Assembly: GCA_964616165.1 (NCBI GenBank)
Contig: CAZTTS010000004.1
Coordinates: 1 to 64,000, forward strand
Source: CAZCCM01 sp964616165
GTDB lineage: Bacteria; Bacillota; Clostridia; TANB77; CAG-508
Reading direction: 5' to 3'
DNA: 64,000 bases
The position numbers and the translations under genes were made by a program. The notes beneath the pieces are model-generated. The model did not search any database. It saw only the letters and a list, made by a program, of their open reading frames with translations, and was not told where the DNA came from. Below, one piece after another: positions 56,529-64,000 of the stretch; the stretch's first letter is position 1, and every line of letters begins with the position of its first letter.

Positions 56529-57692
56529 TTATTTTTTTGCTTCCTTAGTTGTAGTTTTATCTTCCTTCACTTCAACTTTTTCTTCTTTATCTATTTCTTT
56601 TACAGCTTTTACTGTTTTCTCAACTTTTTCTTCTTTTACTTCAGTTTTAGTTTCTTTTTTTGATTCTTCCTTATCTACTTTATCTTCTTTAACTTCAACC
56701 TTAGCTTCTTTTTTAGGTTCTTCTTTTACTTTAGCCTTCATTTCAACTTTATCTTCCTTTGGTTCTTCTTTTTCTTCAACCTTAGTTTCTGCTTTTTCTT
56801 CTTTTGGTTCTGCTTTTACCTCAGCCTTCACTTCTTCTTTTTCTTCTTTTGGTTCTTCTTTTGTTTCTATAACTTCTTCTTCAACTGCTTCTTCTTTAGT
56901 TGCTTCTTGTTTTATTTCTATTTCATCTAGCTTTACAAAAACTCTTTCTTTTTCTGGTTCTTCTTCAACCACTTCTTCAGTCTCAAACTCTAAAATTCCT
57001 GTATCTTCTTTAGCTGCTTTTCCTTCTATTACTGCCTCTGCAATAAGGTCAGTTACTAATTTGATTGATCTTATAGCATCATCATTTCCTGGTATTGGAA
57101 TATCAATTGGTGTTGGATCACAATTTGTGTCAATTAAAGCTATTACTGGAATATGTAATTTATTAGCTTCTTTTACTGCTGTATGATCTTCACCCGGATC
57201 TACCAAAAATACTACATCTGGTACCTTCCACATTTCTTTAATTCCACCCAAGTTCTTTTCAAGCTTATTTCTTTCTTTTTCTAATTGAAGAACTTCTTTT
57301 TTAGGTAATAATTCGTAAACTCCGTCTTCTTCCATTGATTGAAGTTTATTCAATCTAGCAACAGATTTTCTAATTGTTTTAAAATTTGTTAACATTCCAC
57401 CAAGCCATCTATTAGTAACATAATACATTTCTGTTTTTTCTGCTGCTTCTTTTATTACTTCTTGTGCTTGTTTTTTAGTTCCAACAAATAGTACTTTACC
57501 ATCATTTTCAACTATTTCACGAATTAAATCCATTGCCTTTTCTAATTGTTTAATTGTCTTTTGTAAGTCAATTATATGGATCCCATTTCTGGCTTGAAAA
57601 ATATATTCTGCCATTTTAGGATTCCATCTTTTTGTCTGATGTCCAAAATGCACACCAGCTTCAAGTAATTGTTTTCTATCAACTACTGCCAT
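56529..57692 (-). CDS. rpsB: 30S ribosomal protein S2 with long charged C-terminal extension
   Basis: Surface protein of the small subunit. The 387-residue product has a normal S2 core (residues 1 to about 232): [38 protein letters not shown] and [20 protein letters not shown] ~150-residue Glu/Lys-rich, repetitive tail with recurring KEEPKEE and KVEVKED units follows. The ATG at 57692 is used because AGGAGGAAAC precedes it; an upstream in-frame ATG would put that site inside the gene. Tail length is unusual for S2 (normally 230-260 residues). First gene of rpsB-tsf. Confidence 0.97.
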   Translation of the reverse strand: MAVVDRKQLLEAGVHFGHQTKRWNPKMAEYIFQARNGIHIIDLQKTIKQLEKAMDLIREIVENDGKVLFVGTKKQAQEVIKEAAEKTEMYYVTNRWLGGMLTNFKTIRKSVARLNKLQSMEEDGVYELLPKKEVLQLEKERNKLEKNLGGIKEMWKVPDVVFLVDPGEDHTAVKEANKLHIPVIALIDTNCDPTPIDIPIPGNDDAIRSIKLVTDLIAEAVIEGKAAKEDTGILEFETEEVVEEEPEKERVFVKLDEIEIKQEATKEEAVEEEVIETKEEPKEEKEEVKAEVKAEPKEEKAETKVEEKEEPKEDKVEMKAKVKEEPKKEAKVEVKEDKVDKEESKKETKTEVKEEKVEKTVKAVKEIDKEEKVEVKEDKTTTKEAKK

Positions 57693-57807
57693 GTTTCCTC
57701 CTTCTTGCAAGATAACTTGCCTGTTATATCTTCCAATTAATTTAACTTTGGCTTAATTCATTTGGCAAATGAACACAGTACCAAAAAATTAATTGTGTTT
57801 GTATAAA

Positions 57808-57836
57808 AAAATCATTATATATGCATATAATGATTT
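57808..57836 (-). terminator. Intrinsic terminator after the tRNA cluster
   Basis: AATCATTATATGCATATATAATGATT-type stem (arms AATCATTATA / TATAATGATT) followed by TTTTTTATAC, just beyond tRNA-Gly. Confidence 0.75.
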
Positions 57837-57910
57837 TGGAGCAGGTGGGGGGAATCGAACCCCCACAGCCAGCTTGGAAGGCTGGGATTCTACCGTTAAA
57901 CTACACCTGC
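57837..57910 (-). tRNA. tRNA-Gly (anticodon TCC)
   Basis: 74 nt including an encoded CCA. Acceptor GCAGGTG/CACCTGC with U73, T-loop GTTCGATTC, and anticodon arm CCAGC-CTTCCAA-GCTGG with a normal 7-nt loop, anticodon TCC. It reads GGA and probably other GGN codons, which are the codons used after each putative CGG shift. Its 7-nt loop means this tRNA itself is not an obvious quadruplet-decoding tRNA. Confidence 0.95.
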
Positions 57911-57944
57911 ATAGATATTGGAATATACTTCCATAATCATTTAG

Positions 57945-58030
<86 letters not shown>

Positions 58031-58033
58031 ATT

Positions 58034-58110
58034 TGGTGCGCCTTCAAGGACTCGAACCTTGGACCTGCCGGTTATGAGCCGGATGCTCTGACCAACTGAG
58101 CTAAAGGCGC
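58034..58110 (-). tRNA. tRNA with CAT anticodon (Met or lysidine-modified Ile)
   Basis: 77 nt with encoded CCA. Acceptor GCGCCTT/AAGGCGC, anticodon loop CTCATAA, T-loop GTTCGAGTC. The stem lacks the three G-C pairs of initiator tRNA, so it is either elongator Met or the TilS substrate Ile2. Sequence alone does not decide. Pair 27-43 appears mismatched (T and C). Confidence 0.9.
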
Positions 58111-58191
58111 AAATATACTTGCTTTACATAAGCAATTATATTTTATATTTATCTGCATGTCAATGTTATATGTTAATTTCTAAATTAACAC

Positions 58192-58545
58192 TTATTTGCT
58201 TTTTTTAGATATTTCTACTAATTTAGTAAAACCTTCTTTGTCATTTACTGCCATATCTGCAAGCATTTTTCTGTTTATTACTACATCTGCTTGTTTTAGC
58301 CCTGCTATCATTTTACTATATGTTGTACCATTCATCCTTGCTCCGGCATTTATTCTAGCAATCCATAATTTTCTAAAATCTCTTTTCTTATGTTTTCTTC
58401 CAACATAAGAATAAGCCTGAGATTTCATTACTGCTTGTTTTGCTGTTCTGAAGTTAGTACTTTTTCTACCATAATATCCTTTAGCTTGTTTAATTACTTT
58501 TTTATGTCTTTGTCTCCTAGTTTTTCCTGTTTTTACTCTTGCCAT
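58192..58545 (-). CDS. rplT: 50S ribosomal protein L20
   Basis: Early 23S rRNA-binding assembly protein and, in Bacillus, autoregulator of the infC operon. The 117-residue product begins [20 protein letters not shown], with [19 protein letters not shown] and [17 protein letters not shown]. Full length. Last gene of infC-rpmI-rplT, 15 bp after rpmI. Confidence 0.98.
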   Translation of the reverse strand: MARVKTGKTRRQRHKKVIKQAKGYYGRKSTNFRTAKQAVMKSQAYSYVGRKHKKRDFRKLWIARINAGARMNGTTYSKMIAGLKQADVVINRKMLADMAVNDKEGFTKLVEISKKSK

Positions 58546-58560
58546 TGTTATACTCCCTTC

Positions 58561-58770
58561 TTATTTCTGTCTACCATAAGGCAGCATTTTTTTCACAGTA
58601 TCTACCATGCTTTCGTCTACATATGCGTCTTGTACTTTAGCATTTTTCTTTTGTCTTTTACTTTTATTTGCTAATAAATGTCTGCTATTAGCTTTTGTTC
58701 TTTTAATTTTTCCCGTACCAGTAAAACTATATCTTTTACTTGCGGCTTTATTTGTTTTGATTTTTGGCAT
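58561..58770 (-). CDS. rpmI: 50S ribosomal protein L35
   Basis: Small basic large-subunit protein. The 69-residue product begins [20 protein letters not shown], with [21 protein letters not shown] and the C-terminal [11 protein letters not shown]. It lies between infC and rplT. Confidence 0.98.
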   Translation of the reverse strand: MPKIKTNKAASKRYSFTGTGKIKRTKANSRHLLANKSKRQKKNAKVQDAYVDESMVDTVKKMLPYGRQK

Positions 58771-58788
58771 TTTCTCCTCCTACAAGTT

Positions 58789-59298
58789 TTATTTCTTTTT
58801 AGCTAAAATAAGAAACATACTTCTACCTTCCATTGAAGGTGCTTTCTCTACATCTGCAATATCTGACAATTCTTCAGCAAATTTATCTAAAACTTCTTTT
58901 CCTAATTCACTTTTAACAATTTCTCTACCTCTGAATCTTAATGATACTTTAACTTTATTGTCATTTAGAATGAAATTTCTTGCATTTTTAAGTCTATATG
59001 ATAAGTCATGATCTCCTATTGTTGTTGAAACTCTAATTTCTTTCATTTCAGTTTGTCTAGTTTTCTTTTTTGCTTCTTTTTCTCTTTTTTGTTGTTCAAA
59101 CTTATACTTACCATAATCCATTAATTTACATACAACTGGATCTGTAGTTTCAGAAACACATACTACATCTAAACCTTGTCCCTCTCCAATTTCAATCGCT
59201 TCTTCTAAGGCTGTTACTCCTAACTTTTCGCCTTTTGCTCCAATAAGTTGCACCTTGTCAGCTTTAATATTTTCATTTATTAATTGTTTCTTTCTTAT
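58789..59298 (-). CDS. infC: Translation initiation factor IF-3, probable ATA start codon
   Basis: Monitors start-codon and initiator-tRNA pairing on the 30S subunit. Conserved family sequence extends upstream of the first in-frame standard start. QLINENIKADKVQLIGAKGE leads back to ATA at 59296-59298, six bases after a perfect GGAGG. This gives 169 residues, the normal IF-3 length, ending GRSMFLILAKKK. The only later standard start (GTG, 59253) would delete about 15 conserved residues and lacks a ribosome-binding site. Non-standard starts (AUU) in infC are known in E. coli and underlie autoregulation. The leader carries a strong promoter and an attenuator. Confidence 0.95.
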   Translation of the reverse strand: MRKKQLINENIKADKVQLIGAKGEKLGVTALEEAIEIGEGQGLDVVCVSETTDPVVCKLMDYGKYKFEQQKREKEAKKKTRQTEMKEIRVSTTIGDHDLSYRLKNARNFILNDNKVKVSLRFRGREIVKSELGKEVLDKFAEELSDIADVEKAPSMEGRSMFLILAKKK

Positions 59299-59312
59299 TT
59301 TATACCTCCAAT

Positions 59313-59340
59313 AAAAAATGACTTGCCCAAAGGTAAGTCA
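59313..59340 (-). terminator. Leader terminator (attenuator) upstream of infC
   Basis: Stem TGACTTACC / GGGCAAGTCA followed by TTTTTTATT, ending just before the infC ribosome-binding site. It lies about 85 bp after the promoter -10. A terminator in this place matches L20-controlled attenuation of the infC-rpmI-rplT operon in Bacillus. Confidence 0.82.
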
Positions 59341-59423
59341 ATCTACATTACATAATTTTATGTTTTAACCTTATAAGCGTTAGCCATAAGGTGAGAATTG
59401 CTTTTCTTCTTTAGACATATATA

Positions 59424-59452
59424 AGTATACAGGCTTTTAATATTTTTGTCAA
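59424..59452 (-). promoter_or_regulatory. Promoter of infC-rpmI-rplT
   Basis: Near-consensus: -35 TTGACA (59447-59452), 17-bp spacer, -10 TATACT (59424-59429). Confidence 0.85.
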
Positions 59453-59475
59453 ATAAAATTAACAAAAAATATAAT

Positions 59476-60084
59476 TTAAATAGAAATATATTCTAGCATT
59501 GATTCAAATTTAGATTCACCTATACCTGATACATTTTTTATATCTTCTATTTTCTTGAATTTCCCATTCTTTGTCCTATAATTTACAATATTATTAGCAG
59601 TACTTGGTCCTACTCCAGGAATGTTTTGCAACTCTTCTAAACTGGCAGTATTAATATTTATCTTTCTTTGTACTTGTAGTTCTGGAATATATGAAACTCC
59701 AGAATTATAGTCAACCAATTCTTCTGTTGTTGGAATATATATTTTTTCACCATCTGATAATATCATTGCCAAATTTACATATCTTAAATCTGCATTTTCT
59801 AAAAGTCCATCTGCTTTTGTTATTGCTGTTTCTAATCTATCCCCTTCTTTTAATTCTATTAAGCCTCTCTTTTTAACAGCTCCATCTAAGTGAATATATA
59901 TATTTGTTTTTAAATTTAATTCTTCTTCATAAGCTTGGTATTCTTCTTCAAAAATCATATCCTGCTCATCTCTTTCTTTGGTAAATGATCTAGAGTTAGA
60001 TATTAAGGAAAATATTATAATTCCTATAATAGCTACTCCTATAAGTATTTCTTTTTTCTTTTCTTTTAAAAATTCTAGTTTCAT
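59476..60084 (-). CDS. ComEA-like DNA-binding protein (SLBB plus helix-hairpin-helix)
   Basis: The 202-residue product has an N-terminal transmembrane helix (about 12-27, EILIGVAIIGIIIFSL). A SLBB domain follows (KTNIYIHLDGAVKKRGLIEL near 60-79, then EGDRLETAITKADGL). The C-terminal double helix-hairpin-helix is ININTASLEELQNIPGVGPS and VSGIGESKFESMLEYI. This is the architecture of ComEA, the membrane-bound dsDNA receptor for transformation. No comEB or comEC lies next to it in the window. Divergent from the DD-carboxypeptidase gene. Confidence 0.88.
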   Translation of the reverse strand: MKLEFLKEKKKEILIGVAIIGIIIFSLISNSRSFTKERDEQDMIFEEEYQAYEEELNLKTNIYIHLDGAVKKRGLIELKEGDRLETAITKADGLLENADLRYVNLAMILSDGEKIYIPTTEELVDYNSGVSYIPELQVQRKININTASLEELQNIPGVGPSTANNIVNYRTKNGKFKKIEDIKNVSGIGESKFESMLEYISI

Positions 60085-60166
60085 TGTTCTCCTTTCATAT
60101 GTTTAAATTTCTAGACTATTCCTAATTTATCTTTTGTTATTGCTTTATATATGCTATATTAAAATT

Positions 60167-61264
60167 ATGAAAAATAATTTTAATAGATTTACTAAATTAA
60201 AAAAATCATATTTAAATAGGCAACTTTTTCAAAAACTATTCCTATTAGTTCTTGTATTTATTTTTTGTTTTAATATCTTTTATCCACTATCAGTACAAGC
60301 TGCTGAAACTTTTGTAAAAAACAATCATTCTCGTGCTTCAATGGATGAAGAAGGCAATATATATATGAGAGAAAACTTGCATAGCAGAATACATCCTGCA
60401 AGTCTTACTAAAATTGCTATATCAATTCTAGCAATTGAGAAGTTAAAACTAAAAGACAAAGTTCTTATTGAAAAAATAGATTATGTTCTTCCTTTTGATT
60501 ATGTTGTAACTCCAGTATATATTGGCGAAACTTTAACAGTAGAAGATTTACTTCATGCAGCTATGTTAAAATCAGGTAATGATGCTACTATTTACCTTGC
60601 AAAACACGTTTTTAAGAGCAAAGAAGCTTTTGTTCAAGGTATAAATGAATATTTAAAAGATTTAGGTTTATTAAATACAAACTTTACTAATTCATTTGGT
60701 TTAGAAGATCCCGAACACTACACTACTCCATATGATTTATTGCTTTTAGTTAAGCATGCTATGAAAAACAAGACATTTAAAGATATAGTAAGTAAAGAAA
60801 AATATGTAATACCAGAAAACGAGTTTTCTAATGCTAGAACCCTATACACAACCTCTATGTTTGCAGATGAGGGCAGTTCTGTTTTTAATAAGAATTTTTA
60901 TGGTATTAAATCTGGCTATACAGAAAAAGCAGGTGATTGTTTTATTGCTGCAAGTAAAATATCTAACAAGGAGTTCTATTTTATATACACAGGTGCAAAC
61001 TCTAGAATATCTAAATTTATTAAAATACAAGAAATGCTTAATCAAACTAAATATATTTTAGAAGAAAAATCAAAAATAGATCAATATGCTAAAACAAGCT
61101 CAGAAGCAGTTAATAACCAAAAACTTAATATAAATTACCTTCATTCAAAATATTTGTTTTCAACTTTTGATAAAATCTTATTTCTAGTTTTTGTTTTAAT
61201 CATTATCTTAATACTATTTAAAATAAACTTTAGAAAAAAGAGAAAAAGAAAGAGAAGAAAATAA
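60167..61264 (+). CDS. D-alanyl-D-alanine carboxypeptidase (DacF/PBP5 type)
   Basis: Low-molecular-weight penicillin-binding protein that trims pentapeptide stems. The product (365 residues from 60167) has a signal segment (LFLLVLVFIFCFNIFYPLSVQAA). It has the SxxK motif in HPASLTKIAIS, the SxN motif in LKSGNDATIYLA and a KSG triad element in YGIKSGYTEKAG (KTG in most relatives). A C-terminal transmembrane helix is followed by a very basic tail (KKRKRKRRK). An in-frame ATG at 60134 exists, but neither start has a clear ribosome-binding site; a -10-like TATATT is 7 bp before 60167, so the mRNA may be leaderless. Confidence 0.9.
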   Translation: MKNNFNRFTKLKKSYLNRQLFQKLFLLVLVFIFCFNIFYPLSVQAAETFVKNNHSRASMDEEGNIYMRENLHSRIHPASLTKIAISILAIEKLKLKDKVLIEKIDYVLPFDYVVTPVYIGETLTVEDLLHAAMLKSGNDATIYLAKHVFKSKEAFVQGINEYLKDLGLLNTNFTNSFGLEDPEHYTTPYDLLLLVKHAMKNKTFKDIVSKEKYVIPENEFSNARTLYTTSMFADEGSSVFNKNFYGIKSGYTEKAGDCFIAASKISNKEFYFIYTGANSRISKFIKIQEMLNQTKYILEEKSKIDQYAKTSSEAVNNQKLNINYLHSKYLFSTFDKILFLVFVLIIILILFKINFRKKRKRKRRK

Positions 61265-61280
61265 TTAAGAGATATAAATA

Positions 61281-61311
61281 AAAGGGGGGATTATCCCCTC
61301 TTTTTATTTTC
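61281..61311 (+). terminator. Intrinsic terminator between convergent genes
   Basis: Stem AGGGGGG / TCCCCT with loop ATTA followed by CTTTTTATTTT. It ends the carboxypeptidase gene. Confidence 0.8.
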
Positions 61312-61363
61312 ACTGTCAATATAACATAAAAATTATATTTTGCAATAGTATTCCTAAATTATT

Positions 61364-62032
61364 TTATTTTATAAATTTATTAATAATATTATTATGATAC
61401 ATATATTTAACCATATTTGTTTTTTCAATATTGTCTTGTATAAATGTTGACTTTATAACTGGCAAAACAAACTGTAACAAGTATAATACTACAAATACTA
61501 TAATTATAGTCTTAATTACCTGTAAAACAGATCCTAGAGTATAATTAAGCACATTTATAATAGGTATCGCATCTGCAATTTTAACTAGTATTATCTTAAT
61601 TATTGTTAATACAATATATAATATTATTGACCACACTATTATAACAATTGTTTGTACTGCAAATGTTGCTACTTCTTCTGAAACCTTCTCTGCTAAGTTA
61701 TTATAATGTTCATCTTTAGCTTTATTAATAAAATCATTAATTTTGTTGGTTAAAACTGGTAAAAATTCACCATCTTCTTCTAATTTTCCTGATTCATTAA
61801 TGTTTTTTGCTTCTAAAGTGTCATACATCGTTGTTTTGATATTTTCATGAATTGAAGTATTTTTTATTACAAAACTAGTTACAGGTTTATATGTAAAATA
61901 TACTATTGGTATAATAAGTATAATAATAAGAAAACCTAAAACAACTTTTGCTGCACCACTTTTATAACCATAATATGCCGCTATTCCTAATATAATTACA
62001 AAAATTATATCAATTATAACTCCTACCCACAT
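61364..62032 (-). CDS. CvpA family membrane protein
   Basis: The 222-residue product has four predicted transmembrane helices (about 5-22, 30-49, 123-155 and 170-192). The N-terminal pattern IIDIIFVIILGIAAYYGYKSGAAK is typical of CvpA/colicin-V-production family proteins. A soluble loop of about 60 residues lies between helices 2 and 3. Molecular function is unknown. Downstream of the DUF5711 gene on the same strand with a 125-bp T-rich spacer. Confidence 0.85.
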   Translation of the reverse strand: MWVGVIIDIIFVIILGIAAYYGYKSGAAKVVLGFLIIILIIPIVYFTYKPVTSFVIKNTSIHENIKTTMYDTLEAKNINESGKLEEDGEFLPVLTNKINDFINKAKDEHYNNLAEKVSEEVATFAVQTIVIIVWSIILYIVLTIIKIILVKIADAIPIINVLNYTLGSVLQVIKTIIIVFVVLYLLQFVLPVIKSTFIQDNIEKTNMVKYMYHNNIINKFIK

Positions 62033-62157
62033 ATTTCCTCCATTTATTCTTTTCTTTTTTTATTTTCATTAAATTTTATTCTTTTGTTTTTATGTTCTTT
62101 TTATCTTTCTTTTTCTTTCTTTTATAGTCTAATTTAATTTCTTAATTTTTTAACTTA

Positions 62158-63339
62158 TTAAATATCAATTATATGAAAACTATTTTTATATAAAATAACT
62201 CCTACTTTATCAGACAAAATAATTTCTCTAATTTCTTTATTTGAATCATATTTTTTCTTTTCCCAACCATCAATTGTTAAAATTACCGCTTCTTGCCCTA
62301 AATTAATTGCAATATAGCTTTTAGATAATTTTAATTCTTTTGGAACAAATTTTCCTGTTTTATACATAGCTTTTACTCTACCGCTATCGTTTACAATTGT
62401 AAGTTGATACTCTCCACTAAATACACCATCTTTAACTTGTTCTAAAACAACAATATTTTTCCCAGAGTTTATGTCAATATATTGTGTGTTTTCAGATACA
62501 TCATAAATTTTTTCTTCTTTATCTTTGGTATATTTATAAATTTCTCTTGAATAATGAGCCAATAATATATCCTTTGACTTAAATGCAATATTTATTATTA
62601 ATTTGTTTTGTTTATATACTTGAATAGTTGATTGATTAGGATCACTTATAGCTTTTTCAATAGAAATATACTTTATTATTGATTCAACTATAGGTTTAGA
62701 GTAATTGACTTCTGCAATTGCTAATATTTTATTATCATTAGATATTTCTGCATCTACAACGACATTTGAAGATATATATGTTATAAATAACTCTTCACCT
62801 TCATTACTTATAACAGCAACAATAGATTTATATATATTGTTACTACCAGTAACTACAACAAATCCATTTTGATTAACATTTACATTATTAATATTAAAAT
62901 CTAATTCTCTACTCCAAATAGTTTTATTATCATTTATTAAAAATACTTTTTTACCCTTTTTCTCTACTAATACTAAATGTTTGCCATTTGTCTTTATAAT
63001 AGGAGTAGCCATTGGGATATTAAGCTTCTCACTTACATTAGTTAATTGCCCAGACTTATTATATATTGAAAGCTCTCCTCTTTCTAAAACACCAATATTG
63101 TTATCATATGTAATAATTTTAGGGCTATTTTGTGCGTTTATAAATACTTCTGTAGCATTTTCATCACTTAGGTATTTCCCTAAAACTTTTTCATCAATAA
63201 AATGTCTTACATTAGGATTTAAAATATATACTAATATCATTATAGTTATAAGAAGCAAAACTAAAAGGAAAATATTTCTATTTTTAGTTGCTTTTCTTTT
63301 TATATTTTTATTAGATTTTTTTCTTTTTTTCTTTCCCAC
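62158..63339 (-). CDS. DUF5711-like membrane-anchored beta-propeller protein
   Basis: The 393-residue product has a very basic N-terminus (MGKKKRKKSNKNIKRKATKN), one transmembrane helix (about 23-42, IFLLVLLLITIMILVYIL) and an outer domain of repeated four-stranded blades. The repeats are of the PQQ/WD-like type (GELSIYNKSGQLTNVSEKLN, KHLVLVEKKGKKVFLIND). This matches DUF5711 proteins common in Clostridia. Function is unknown. Divergent from carD across a 139-bp intergenic region. Confidence 0.8.
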   Translation of the reverse strand: MGKKKRKKSNKNIKRKATKNRNIFLLVLLLITIMILVYILNPNVRHFIDEKVLGKYLSDENATEVFINAQNSPKIITYDNNIGVLERGELSIYNKSGQLTNVSEKLNIPMATPIIKTNGKHLVLVEKKGKKVFLINDNKTIWSRELDFNINNVNVNQNGFVVVTGSNNIYKSIVAVISNEGEELFITYISSNVVVDAEISNDNKILAIAEVNYSKPIVESIIKYISIEKAISDPNQSTIQVYKQNKLIINIAFKSKDILLAHYSREIYKYTKDKEEKIYDVSENTQYIDINSGKNIVVLEQVKDGVFSGEYQLTIVNDSGRVKAMYKTGKFVPKELKLSKSYIAINLGQEAVILTIDGWEKKKYDSNKEIREIILSDKVGVILYKNSFHIIDI

Positions 63340-63409
63340 TAATTCTTTTTCCTTACAAAGAGTATATCAAACTTGACCCAAAAATAAAAGAGAAAATAAA
63401 TTTAATTTA

Positions 63410-63438
63410 TTGAATTAATAGGTTTTTTATGCTATAAT
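63410..63438 (+). promoter_or_regulatory. Promoter of carD
   Basis: -35 TTGAAT (63410-63415), 17-bp spacer, -10 TATAAT (63433-63438), 43 bp before the ATG. Confidence 0.75.
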
Positions 63439-63478
63439 AAAAACATATCGGAAGGAAACAACAAGAAAGGAGCACTAG

Positions 63479-63988
63479 ATGTTTAATATAGGTGATAAAG
63501 TTTTTTATCCTATGCATGGAGCTGGTATAATCAATTCTATAGATGAAAAAGAAATTTTAGGTAATAAGGTTTCATATTATACTATTGCACTACCAAATGA
63601 GATTAAAGCAATGATTCCTGTGGAAAATAGTGATACAGTAGGTCTAAGAGCTATAATTAATGAAGAAGAAGCACAAAAAGTACTTGGAATATTAGAATCA
63701 GAAATTACTGAAATGCCAGAAAATTGGAACAAAAGATACAATGAAAATAGAGACAGATTAAAAACTGGTGATATTTATGAAATTGCAGATATTTATAGGA
63801 ATTTGAGTTTAAGGAATAGAGAAAAAAACTTATCAACAGGAGAAAAGAAAATGCTTTTAAATGCTAAACAAGTGTTGATTAGCGAATTAGCTCTTTCTTC
63901 AAATCAAACTTTTGATACTATAGAAAAAAGAATTGAAACTAAATTAGACGATAATTTTAACAAACAAGAAGACGAAGAAGAAAATTAA
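63479..63988 (+). CDS. CarD family transcriptional regulator
   Basis: RNA-polymerase-binding protein that stabilises open promoter complexes. The 169-residue product has the N-terminal RID domain FNIGDKVFYPMHGAGIINSI (residues 2-21) with YYTIALPNEIKAMIPVEN. A helical C-terminal domain follows (IADIYRNLSLRNREKNLSTGEKKML, in part IYRNLSLRNREKNLSTGEKK), ending in an acidic tail. AAAGGAG ribosome-binding site. Own promoter. Confidence 0.94.
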   Translation: MFNIGDKVFYPMHGAGIINSIDEKEILGNKVSYYTIALPNEIKAMIPVENSDTVGLRAIINEEEAQKVLGILESEITEMPENWNKRYNENRDRLKTGDIYEIADIYRNLSLRNREKNLSTGEKKMLLNAKQVLISELALSSNQTFDTIEKRIETKLDDNFNKQEDEEEN

Positions 63989-64000
63989 TATCATTTAGGA

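Noticed and set aside
56494..57186. Ser-rich 230-residue plus-strand frame opposite rpsB
   Set aside because: It is the antisense of the Glu/Lys-rich S2 tail; Ser/Phe richness is the expected shadow composition, and it has no promoter or ribosome-binding site.
57837..57910. tRNA-Gly as a quadruplet-decoding frameshift suppressor
   Set aside because: Its anticodon loop has the normal seven bases (CTTCCAA), so it offers no direct support for four-base pairing.

Overview
The window is very AT-rich and gene-dense. Its gene order and protein families are typical of a low-GC Bacillota, most likely an uncultured member of the class Clostridia. Evidence for this includes gdpP-rplI-dnaB, hrcA-grpE-dnaK-dnaJ, sepF-divIVA, a CarD regulator, DUF1836, a YlbF-family protein and the spore dipicolinate gene dpaA. 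Two 100-N gaps, each flanked by an identical 55-bp sequence, indicate a short-read de Bruijn assembly. Collapsing the duplicates restores tilS and mutL, so neither gap hides missing sequence.

Layout. 1-2.6 kb: translation operon rpsL-rpsG-fusA (fusA cut by the window edge). 2.7-12.3 kb: a gene with an in-frame stop, a DUF4097-like protein, recG, a sortase, tilS, dnaB, rplI and gdpP. 12.4-15.8 kb: a DUF1836 regulator divergent from an acyl-CoA synthetase/hemolysin III pair. 15.9-20.7 kb: an M23 peptidase and two accessory genes, one a leucine-rich-repeat protein with a pilin-like N-terminus. 20.9-26.8 kb: an endonuclease Q-like PHP gene, secG, a YlbF-family gene, a GT4 glycosyltransferase, uppP and dpaA. 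27-31.9 kb: heat-shock operon. 32-40.5 kb: cmk, a P-loop/Asp23-like protein, ileS, a truncated glmU, lepA and divIVA. 40.5-51 kb: sepF, an HlyD-like protein, miaA, mutL, a coiled-coil protein and a Lon-type protease. 51.3-53.5 kb: four small membrane-protein genes, each with its own similar promoter and terminator and with foreign-looking codon use. 53.7-63.9 kb: a second acyl-CoA synthetase, tsf-rpsB, three tRNAs, infC-rpmI-rplT, comEA-like, dacF-like, cvpA, DUF5711 and carD.

The main discovery candidate concerns decoding. Three conserved core genes (gdpP, the endonuclease Q-like gene and mutL) are each interrupted by one apparent +1 frameshift. In every case the interruption is an in-frame CGG codon, and skipping its C restores the family sequence with a Gly codon (GGA, GGA, GGT). 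By eye I find no other in-frame CGG in the core genes of the window. The only other in-frame CGG codons are four in the foreign-looking 51-53 kb cassette. This pattern is hard to explain by random error. It suggests that CGG is very rare or unassigned here and triggers +1 recoding (effectively CGGN read as Gly). A codon count across the whole genome and a tRNA inventory would test this.
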